Source of the DNA: Ochotona curzoniae
Taxonomy: Eukaryota > Chordata > Mammalia > Lagomorpha > Ochotonidae
NCBI RefSeq assembly: GCF_017591425.1
Contig: NW_024467121.1
Location: 1,674,001 to 1,738,000, forward strand
Direction: 5' to 3'
Length of the DNA stretch: 64,000 nt
Part shown: positions 56,278 through 64,000 of the stretch, one piece after another
How the letters are laid out: each line of letters begins with the position of its first letter
How positions within the stretch are numbered: the stretch's first letter is position 1
Position numbers and translations under genes: made by a program
The notes under the pieces: generated by a model
Told to the model about the DNA's origin: nothing
Databases searched by the model: none
The model's input: only the letters and a program-made list of their open reading frames with translations

Positions 56278-56919
56278 ATACCATATAATGGTGTTGTGTA
56301 TTTCACAGAAGTGTGTAATCTATTAGAGAATTTTTTCCAGAGAAATCTGGAATACAGATTATTCCTGATCTCTATCCAAATTTGCCTAATGTAATCACCG
56401 AAATTTCAATTTTTGGAAACTATTGATACAGTCAAACTTCGACACATAAAACAGCAGAATGTGGCAAAGATATCAAGGGAACTTGCTGAGAAAACTGAGC
56501 TCTCACTGTTTAGATACAAGTATGGAACACTTAACTTTTATATAACGCTTGATAAGATTTCCTCTTCTTCACCCTGAATATGTACAGGCTTAACCAGCAA
56601 CACTGACTTCAGATGATCCTTATATATAGTGCATTAGGCAAAATGTGCCAAGTTGGTTGCTTTGATCTTCACCAAATATCACTGAATGTTAGATGTAGTG
56701 TTTCACATTTTCTTTTGGTACATGCAGGCACCTTTGGACCAACATAAATCTTCAGATATGTCTAAGTTTTGAAGTGTAAGTGACACACGCCAGGAAGGGA
56801 AGGATCCTGCCCATTACTTGTTCTAGGCTCTAGGAAAGCCCCAGACATGTGTTCTGCTCAGTGTAATTCCCACATGCCAGTGAGAGAAGCAACTATTTGG
56901 AGTCTGAGTGCACTTGCAT
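56278..56919. other. Unassigned sequence, possibly the diverged interior of the Tigger element
   Basis: ATGTACAGGCTTAACCAGCA and similar text could belong to the Tigger fossil that ends at 57045, but the match is too weak to extend its limits. Confidence 0.35.
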
Positions 56920-57045
56920 TTGACTGACCTGTTATGTGAGGTTAGATACAGCATCTTCCACTTGTGATATTATTTTGGCATCCAAAAAGTTTTGAATTTT
57001 GGAGCATTTTGGATTTTCAGGTTAGCAATGCTCAACCTGTGATGA
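56920..57045 (+). mobile_element. TcMar-Tigger DNA transposon end
   Basis: GACCTGTTATGTGAGGTTAG, ATCTTCCACTTGTGATATTA, CATCCAAAAAGTTTTGAATT and TGGAGCATTTTGGATTTTCA, then GCAATGCTCAACCTGTG, follow the terminal part of a Tigger family with the GGATGCTCAACCTGT end. Confidence 0.75.
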
Positions 57046-57416
57046 TATCATGTCAACATTGCAAATAGGAAGATGTGAACAGATTTGTGTGTTCTTTGGT
57101 GCTTAGCAGTGAAAGTGGATCACACAAGTACATGTTCACTATGATTATTACTGTGTGCATATTTCTCATTCCTTCCTTCTGTCTAGAATCTTGCTTGATT
57201 ACAGGAAATGCACACATGAAAAGACATGATTTCTGCCCTCAACAAGGGCCAGTCACATGGGAGATAGTCATGAAGTCAATGGGAAAGTGTTGGAGGACCC
57301 TGAGATGAACAAAGCTGCAAGTCTCCATAAAGAAACTAAAATATGAATATGGACTGTATTTAAAAGGTGATGTGAAGAAATTGGTTTTATCATTAAAGGT
57401 GACATTAAAGAATTAT
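57046..57416. other. Unassigned sequence
   Basis: No recognised feature; a chance ORF at 57075-57308 has no domain. Confidence 0.35.
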
Positions 57417-57740
57417 CCTTTAAAAATATATTTGAGGAGATACAGAGACAAGTAGAGATAGAGAAGGGGAGAGATAAAGAGAGAGATTGAGCGAGAGAGA
57501 GAGAGGGGTCCTGTTATTTGCAAATGCCTGAAGTTGTGGGTCTATAGCTCAAATCCAGAGCTCCTACATGGTTGGTTAGAACAACTCAACTACTTGAGCC
57601 ATCACCTGCTGCTTTGTAGGGCACACATGGGCAGGAAATTGGAGTTAAAGTGGAGCTATAACTCCAGCCTAGGCAGTCCAATATGGGCTGTAGGCATGCT
57701 GATGGGCGTCTTAACTGCTGGTCCAAATTCCTACCCCTTA
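57417..57740 (-). mobile_element. CSINE, antisense, older subfamily with GA-rich tract
   Basis: The 57428-57514 section is almost pure purine (GAGAGATAAAGAGAGAGATT and similar). The body has CTACTTGAGCCATCACCTGC and ends with GGCGTCTTAACTGCTGGTCC. Confidence 0.8.
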
Positions 57741-57930
57741 GCTCTTTGTTTAGATATAATGCACATGCTATAAAACCCACCCATCTAAAGTGCACAACTC
57801 AGTAAATTTTAGTGTACCTAAAGTTGTATAACCATTGCTGCAGTCTAAGTGAAGACACATTTTTACCATCCAAAGGAGTGTTTAAATTGTGCTCTTTCAG
57901 GTTTCTTCCTAAGTTAAACATTTTTACAAT
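57741..57930 (-). mobile_element. L1M 3' fragment, antisense
   Basis: TTTAGATATAATGCACATGC, ATAAAACCCACCCATCTAAA, GTGCACAACTCAGTAAATTT and GTTGTATAACCATTGCTGCA follow the complement of an L1M 3' end in order. Confidence 0.85.
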
Positions 57931-58041
57931 AAAGAATCAAGATATAAAACTGGAAAATTTTGATGTGTGTCCATTATGAGTCACCTCTGTGTTACACACA
58001 AAAATAGCCATAAATATGCTACTGTGTCTTTAATTTTTAAT

Positions 58042-58755
58042 TTTATTAGTGACAAGGTAAATAGGCACATGGAAATCTTCACAGATATCTACACATGTAT
58101 TTAAATAAAACAAGAGTTGAATTCTAAGAGAAGGATTTTAATGGTAACTAGTACATGTTATTTATTTACTGTAGAAAAAAATCTCTAAGTTTATAAAATT
58201 CAATTTCTCCATTCTTCCTGTGTCCTAAAAACCAGCTGCAAGAATTCAAACAGGGAATTCTTTGAAGGGAAATACAGATAGACTGCAAAAGAAGCACAGC
58301 CCTTGAGAATCACAAAAGCGATTGGCGGTGCTCTAACAAGAAGCAGAATGCTGCAGGGCCTCATTGGCGTGGCCTTGGTGTGAGGGCTCCACCTGGCCCT
58401 GCTTTTCACCCTTCATGCACTTGCTTCCAAATCCTAAGGCACATGGGCTACTACGTGCATGCGTGTGACAGATCTCTGCAATGGCCCTCGGTAGCAATAC
58501 CTGTGAGCAACTTGGGGTGCCCATCAACAAGGTAACCAGTCTCGGTGGAGACTGAAGGAGTACCAAGTTTTCTTAAAACCCTGATGCCTGGCTCCATTAA
58601 AGATTCCAGGCTGCCTCCTGGCATTTCTAGTTTCTGCTAGGTGTCCATAGCAACTAGTTCTGCATAACTGTATGTGTATTTATCAGGAAGGCCTGTGATA
58701 TCATTTGTTTTGGCCCTGCCAAGGCAGCAGGCTAAATTTTAAGTTGCTAGGGTTT

Positions 58756-58821
<66 letters not shown>

Positions 58822-60939
58822 GTTTTGTTTTGGTTTGGTTTTTTTGGTGGCCTGTAGAGGATGTTAGGAATATCCAGATGGTCCTTGGCAAAGGAAAGCT
58901 TTCCCACCCATGATAGCCAGATGAGTTCTACATTCTTTAGTAAATGTTATCTTAAAGGCAAGGAGTCCATTGTCTTGGGGGAGGGAGCTCTTATGAGTCA
59001 AGATCCCAAAGTGCTAATTTTTCTATTGGTCAGGGTCAGGCACAAGAATGAAAGCCCTGACTCAGGTAGAAAAAACTGCACATGGCCTCCTACTCTTACA
59101 GCTACAACTACCCAGCACATTAATAGTTTTAACACTGGGGACTCCAGTGGCCAATGTGGGATCCTCCGACACTCTGAGGCAAGTGCCTGTGGCTCAGCCA
59201 CTGTGAGTTAGACAGACAGGGGCTCCTCCCAGACAGGGTTTAGTTTCCAGGTCGGGAGAACATGCATGGCAACAGCATTTTCTGCCAGGTGCCTTTTGTT
59301 TGCTTCCCAGTGAAGTTCTGCAGCTTGGAGCCATTTGGCTTCCCTCCAGGTTAAGGCTGGCAAAAAATTTAGTGTCCATGAGTTCAGCTTTCTTTCAAAT
59401 AATGTGTCATTATTGAAATTGGGGCACTAATTTTTCCAACTGCTGTGTAAACTTTAAGATTTTGTTTAGCTTTTTCTATCATACTTGATCATCAAGATAT
59501 CAATTAAAAATAATTAGTGCCAGTGTAAACATGTCCCAGACACATAGGTTTATAAAATATTGCACATAAAAATTTGTTCAGCATTTCTTCTTCATAGCTA
59601 TTTTCCATTATTATAAAAAGGATACAAAATTGTGCAGACTATGAATTTAGCAATTTTACTTCAAAATGATAATACTACACATGAATATGTTTATTTACAA
59701 GAATTCTGAAGCATCAGTTCCTTTTGATGGCTAAATTCCAGAGGATTAGCAAAAGGCTTAAATAAAAGAATATTCTCCAGAGTTATGCACTATAAACATG
59801 AAATGTAAAAATAAGCACTGTGTTGGAATAAGAAATTTTAAAGAAATACTTAAGAGCCAATTTTCTAGAGTTGCCTCACACCTGCATAGCTTCACATTTC
59901 CATCCTAATTATGCTTGATAAGTAGAATGTATAGCGTGGAAATTGGTTACTTAATCTCAAGCTAAATATTGGCGTTGCTTCTTATGAGTATTGAAAAATA
60001 ATCTTTATCCATATTGTTAAATTGCTTGTTAATACTAATAACCTCAAGACATTTTCCTTTTAAATACCATAAAGTGTGGAGAGTATCTTTACATTCATGT
60101 GTTAACCAAGTCAATGAAGAGACATGTATGTATATACAAGGAAATATGTAAATAACATGCTTTTCAAAGCTGGTTAAAGCAGATATGAGTTCCTGAATAA
60201 CATGGCTATCAGTGATTTCAGGTAGAAAGTAGCAATATTGATTTGCTTTTCCTTAACACTGTCTCTGATTCTGTGTGAGTAATCTGCACACAGTGGTGAT
60301 CTGAGGAGGAAATTCAGTGAAAAATGAACTAACCAAATCTCAATTTCCAGATCCTCTAAATGATCAGACACTCAACCTAGAGGATGGAAAATAAATAAAT
60401 ACATGTTTATCCTCACTTATGAGAGTATCTTTGTGGTTTCCAACGTACTTTCACAGTACCAATGACATAGGGCCTGTCTCCCTGAGCCACAGTGTCATCA
60501 GAAACACTTCTCGTCCACAGGGAGGTGTCACTTAATCCGTTTGATACAGTAGTGTTGGACAGTTTGGTCTGAGTTCACCTTCTCAGGTCTATGATCATTC
60601 TGACATCTCATCTTTGCAACTTCAGTTGGATTTTCCCAGACAGCCACCTGAGGCCCCACACCCATTTCAAAGTGTCTGCCAAATACAGAGTGACTGGAGC
60701 AAAAGAAGTCGTGCACAACTGCTGATTACTTGCACAGTATTGGCCTTTCTTTTCTCAAAATGTTCCCTGGGCCTGTGACAATTTCTCCAAAGCATTTTGT
60801 AGATGAAGCGATGATTTCAGGGGTCTCTCCATATCTGAGGTCACAGGCAGGTACAGGAAAACCTTTATTTGAACCCCGATGTTCTTTCTTGTCTTTGCAC
60901 AGGACCAGTGTGCATGTCCTTTGACCTTTGTTTTTCTTG
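58042..60939 (-). other. ITGA8: ITGA8 3' untranslated region (left limit uncertain)
   Basis: This continues the last ITGA8 exon after the stop codon at 60940-60942. The length is an inference. Candidate AATAAA signals on the minus strand lie at 60864-60869 (only 71 nt past the stop), 59690-59695, 58161-58166 and 58042-58047. The last two precede the L1M fragment and would give a UTR of about 2.8-2.9 kb, in keeping with the long 3' UTR I recall for mammalian ITGA8. No CSINE lies within this span, unlike the flanks, which favours transcribed, constrained sequence. A long TG run at 58756-58818 lies inside it. Confidence 0.45.
58756..58818 (+). repeat. TG dinucleotide microsatellite, longest in the window
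   Basis: About 31 TG units, interrupted once by a GC step near 58781, followed by a TTTTG-rich patch. It would be read as a CA/UG-complement repeat in the ITGA8 3' UTR if the UTR extends this far. Confidence 0.95.
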
Positions 60940-61026
60940 TCACGCCTCTGGGGTCTTGTCGCTTGTCAGCTGTTCACGGTCAGTCATATCATCCTGTGGC
61001 GGTCTTGATCTGTCAAAGAAGCCACA
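60940..61026 (-). CDS. ITGA8: ITGA8 last coding exon (cytoplasmic tail)
   Basis: This exon encodes the cytoplasmic tail of integrin alpha-8, the alpha chain that pairs with beta-1 to bind RGD ligands such as nephronectin and fibronectin, with roles in kidney and smooth-muscle development. The 28 residues start CGFFDRSRPPQ and end LTSDKTPEA, followed by TGA (60940-60942). The GFFDR motif is the alpha-8 version of the membrane-proximal GFFKR that clasps the beta subunit. From memory the human tail differs by about three substitutions (A/S, E/D and N/S). The acceptor on the minus strand is CATCTGTTTTGCAG directly before TGTGGC, in phase 0, matching the phase-0 donor at 63071. An ORF running upstream of 61026 into the intron is not coding. 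Confidence 0.97.
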   Translation of the reverse strand, partial: CGFFDRSRPPQDDMTDREQLTSDKTPEA

Positions 61027-63071
61027 CTGCAAAACAGATGAAAGAGCTGTGAAATGGAGCCACTGGGGGACTTCATGCAGAATACATTTGAAGCAACACG
61101 CATTCCATCTAATCTGTAAGGAGCTGGCAGCTCTGTGGAAGCAACCTTCCCTTTCCTCTGAATGAGGAGGCATCAGCAGCGTGTTGTCTGCCTGCACTGT
61201 ACAGGATCAGCTGGGCACAGGCAGCGGGCTTGCACGCTCCTCCTGCCATGAGGTGGACACGGTACAATGTGCCTGTTTTCACCAAACCCCTCCAGACCTG
61301 GAATACTTTTCTGGGATCACAGTAGTGTTGTCTCAAGGATTCCTACTGAGCTTCCCTCCTTGTCTGGAAACCAATAGCAATGTTAGCTGCTGAGCAGGAA
61401 AGGGATGTTACTCCTGAAGTATGTTGCTGGCTACCTTGGAATGAGAAATGGGGAGATGGCTGCACATAGCCCCTACACTCGGTGGAGCATGCAGTATATT
61501 TAGGACAATTTCATTTGCTGGATCACTTCCAGGCATCCGGCAGACAGAGATATCTTGTTGACTTTGCAAAGATTAACCAGCAGTTCAGGGAGGAAGGCAC
61601 ATTTCTACTTAGTATTTTGCCAAAGACAATGTAGTTTTTTCCTAGAAACCTTGCATCTCAATTATGTTTATTGTTTCTCAGGTTTGAAGCCTGGGTTTGG
61701 CTTATCACTATCAAGTGATCTTTGTGTGGCAATCTGTAATTTGGTATAAATGATTCCATCTTATGTTCACTGGAAGAATAGCAGTTACTATAAATAGTAC
61801 AGCAATACAAAAATCCATTTCTAAGGGTATGTCAAATACTGATTGAGTTTAGCATGTCAAAGCAGACAAATAAAGGAATAAACCCTGAAGATGATGATCA
61901 AAAATACTATTCTTTAACTCAAAGCTAAGGTTTTCTAAGCTTATAGGTCCATTAAGCATGATGTAGATTATTTTAAATTAAAAAAACACAAATTGATTTA
62001 GAAAGGAGAGAACTCCACCCATTTTTTATCTGTAAGTGTTCTCAATGGCTGGAATTGGGGCAGGCCTAGGCCAGGAATGAGGTACATAATCTAGATTTTC
62101 CACTTGAGTGGCAAGAACCCAATGACTTGAACCCATCCCTTTTCTCCCCACCTTGTTGCCCCCTCTGCTCCCCATTTCTGCATTGGGGAGAATTTGGAGT
62201 CAGAAGCCAGAATTTGGAATTGAATCCAGAGACTGTAACATGGGATGCAGGTGTCTTTAATTACTAAACTCAGTGTCTGCTTCTGTGTATTATTTTTAAA
62301 TGACAATAGTGGGTAACTAATGTGATTAGGTTAATTTTTCTTAGAGGCCTGTGATTGTGACACTGGAGTTTAGAAGAGCCTGGCAAACTTGGCAGTTGTA
62401 CAGATTTTTGTGACAGAAATTAATCCTCATTGTAGAATTTTAGAACAAATATCAGTAAAAATTGACTCAAGAGGAAAAAATTGACTAGAGTAAGTTAGAG
62501 TGAATTAGAGTTTCCTAATGCAAAAGGACAAGTGACAAGATTAAGAAACGAGTGCAGTCATTTTTTAACATTCATGATCAGTTTGGTCTGATTGATGGTT
62601 AGAATAAAAAAAAACCAGAATTGACCTTTATTAATTGCATCTATGCAGTACTTACAATGACAGATCTCTAGGGATTGATGATAAGCTCATGTCAATAGAA
62701 AAAGCTTAAGATCTGGGTTAACTGAACAAGAAAAAGCAGACTTCATAACATCATCACTCCAAGCAGATTGGAAAGAGGATCACAGGTCTTAGTTAAGAAA
62801 GTCTAACTGTATTTATTCACAAGATCTCCTACTCATTTTTTTGAAAAGAAAAGATGAAAGCAATATTAAAAACTCTGTCTTCTTATGTTAGCTACATAAG
62901 CACATTATGTATGTCAAAGCAAGCAAGACACTAGTTTTTCTTTGTGTCCTGTGACTGTTCAAAAAGACTAAATCCTGCCTCCAGCATTGTCGTTTTAAAT
63001 CCCTCAGATGTACTTCTAAATCCCCTTACTGGTTATTTCAGTCCAAAAGGAAATAAATTAAATCAACTTAC
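61027..63071 (-). other. ITGA8: ITGA8 last intron
   Basis: A 2,045-bp intron between the transmembrane exon and the tail exon. The donor is AAG|GTAAGTTG at the high-coordinate end and the acceptor is TTTTGCAG at the low-coordinate end. It contains one antisense CSINE (61980-62281), which lies in the sense of ITGA8 transcription. No other feature is recognised. Confidence 0.93.
61980..62281 (-). mobile_element. CSINE in the last ITGA8 intron, diverged
   Basis: AATTGATTTAGAAAGGAGAG starts the decayed tail side. GCAAGAACCCAATGACTTGA and ATGGGATGCAGGTGTCTTTA identify an older subfamily. Confidence 0.7.
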
Positions 63072-63194
63072 CTTCCATAAAGCTAAGGTTAAAATAGCCA
63101 GAACCAACAATCCAAGAAGTATTGCTAATATTATTACCCAGAGTGGGATTGAGAAGGAAACATTTGGGGTCGCCCAAATAACTGATGTCTTAAT
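63072..63194 (-). CDS. ITGA8: ITGA8 transmembrane exon
   Basis: This penultimate coding exon is 123 nt, exactly 41 codons, and phase 0 at both ends. It encodes the extracellular juxtamembrane stretch (IKTSVIWATPNVSFSI) and then the single transmembrane helix, from PLWVIILAILLG to LALWK, about 24 hydrophobic residues. These follow integrin alpha-8 essentially without change. Joined to the next exon it reads ...ALWK|CGFFDR, the classic integrin alpha transmembrane-to-tail boundary. The acceptor on the minus strand is TTTTCCATTTCAG at 63195 and the donor is GTAAGTTG from 63071 down. The helix anchors the receptor and transmits inside-out signals by separating from the beta-1 helix. A plus-strand ORF over the same bases (62944-63198) is a shadow. 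Confidence 0.97.
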
Positions 63195-64000
63195 CTGAAA
63201 TGGAAAATAAAGCAAATGAGCTCTAATTTGTAAACTGTTTAATGAAATGAAGCAGTCATTACCAGTATAATGCTTGGGATAATTCTGAAAGAACCCACAT
63301 AATAATCGAAATTTTCCTGAAGGAGAATTAAGAGGTTATAGTACTTGACCGTGAGTGTTTTGAAACTAGCACATTCCCAGGCCTGCACAATGGTCAATGT
63401 CATATGACTGACACTTGTTTGGTGGGTGCTCATAACCACAGAAACTCCAGGACAGGAATGAGGTGAGCCAAGAACCAATAACATGCTTATGAGGGGTCTT
63501 AAGTTGGGCTGCACGTTAATTTTAAAAGATTCACTAATTTATTTGAAAGTCAAAGTTACACACACACACAGATCAAGAGAGAGAGAGACAGAGAGACAGA
63601 TATCCTTCAATTATCCATCTGCTTGTTCACTGCCTAGATAGCCACAAAAATGGGCTGGACCCCGGTTGTATATAAACTTAAATTGAAATGTCAATGAAGT
63701 AGTCACAAGATGTGGTCAAGAATTTGCATTTTCTAACATAGTGGTCACTCAATACCATGTCAATTAACTCCATAATGTTGTAAACTGTTGTTGTTATGTT
63801 GTGGCTTTTAATTGGTCGGGATGATATTCTGCCAGCTCAGCCTTCAGACCAGAGATGGTATCCCCAAGAAAATCGTTGAATTTATCTGGACAATAAGATG
63901 CTGGACTCTATGCTTGGTATATGCTTGCAATGAAAGAATCTTGACTGAATTTGAACTGTAATACTGCAACAAGGTGGAGGAATCTACCATGGGAGGAGGG
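63195..64000 (-). other. ITGA8: ITGA8 intron upstream of the transmembrane exon (partial)
   Basis: It runs to the window edge. It contains a truncated CSINE (63522-63662) and otherwise unassigned sequence. No further integrin exon is visible, so the preceding exon lies beyond 64000. Confidence 0.85.
63522..63662 (-). mobile_element. CSINE fragment in ITGA8 intron, head missing
   Basis: AAAAGATTCACTAATTTATT, then an ACACACACAC patch and a GAGAGAGAGAGACAGAGAG tract, then CATCTGCTTGTTCACTGCCT. The match ends about 140 bp in. Confidence 0.7.

Noticed and set aside
1..58000. A novel multi-gene system
   Set aside because: No cluster of real coding sequences exists here; the region is intergenic and repeat-dominated.
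60940..61197. 85-codon minus-strand ORF as an independent small protein
   Set aside because: Only its last 28 codons are coding (ITGA8 tail). The upstream part is intron before a consensus acceptor at 61027.
62944..63198. 84-codon plus-strand ORF as a gene
   Set aside because: It is the opposite strand of the ITGA8 transmembrane exon and its flanking intron.
1..64000. tRNA, snRNA (U6) or Y RNA genes
   Set aside because: No intact cloverleaf or U6/Y hallmark sequence was seen. The tRNA-like A and B boxes present belong to CSINE heads.

Overview
The window is nuclear DNA of a placental mammal, almost certainly a lagomorph and most likely a pika (Ochotona). The main evidence is about 35 copies of the lagomorph tRNA-derived C-type SINE (CSINE), from one nearly intact copy at 43609-43951 to very decayed ones. 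There are also ancient mammal-wide repeats (MIR, L2, L1M, MER5A, MER2/Tigger) and AC/TG microsatellites. Lagomorph follows from the SINE family; pika rather than rabbit is my recollection of the subfamily and is less certain. CpG is scarce, introns are present, and there are no operons or bacterial-type signals.

One protein-coding gene is supported: the 3' end of ITGA8 (integrin alpha-8) on the minus strand. The transmembrane exon lies at 63072-63194 and the last coding exon at 60940-61026. They are joined by a 2,045-bp intron with consensus splice sites, and both junctions are in phase 0. A long 3' UTR probably runs left towards about 58.0 kb. Everything from position 1 to about 58 kb lies downstream of ITGA8 and reads as intergenic, repeat-dominated DNA. 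No other ORF looks like a gene; most long ORFs sit inside SINEs, L1 fragments or minisatellite DNA.

Layout. 0-4 kb: CSINEs, a MIR, and palindromic MITE-like elements. 4.1-4.9 kb: a probable endogenous-retrovirus LTR on the minus strand. 5-9.7 kb: mostly unique sequence. 10.2-16.8 kb: a long, old antisense L1M broken up by CSINEs and by a 2.04-kb VNTR retroposon-like element (10731-12773) with a 13-bp target-site duplication. 17-26 kb: CSINEs, an antisense lagomorph L1 3' end (20.5 kb), and an unexplained inverted repeat of about 80 bp (22.7/23.1 kb). 26-31 kb: unique DNA with L2 and MER5A. 32-36.5 kb: CSINEs, L2 and L1M. 36.5-42.7 kb: mostly unique, with MIR. 42.7-43.0 kb: a 3'-truncated, tailless 7SL RNA retropseudogene with a 23-bp target-site duplication. 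43-53.5 kb: CSINEs, an L1M piece, MER2 and another L1 3' end. 53.6-56.0 kb: a second, inverted copy of the VNTR element. 56-58 kb: Tigger, CSINE and L1M. 58-64 kb: the ITGA8 3' end.

I found no novel multi-gene system. The most interesting objects are the pair of VNTR-bearing, SVA-like retroposons, the tailless 7SL pseudogene, the unexplained inverted repeat and the palindromic MITE family. Repeat boundaries were set by eye and are generally good to 10-30 bp. Repeat family names are from memory of consensus sequences, not from a database search.
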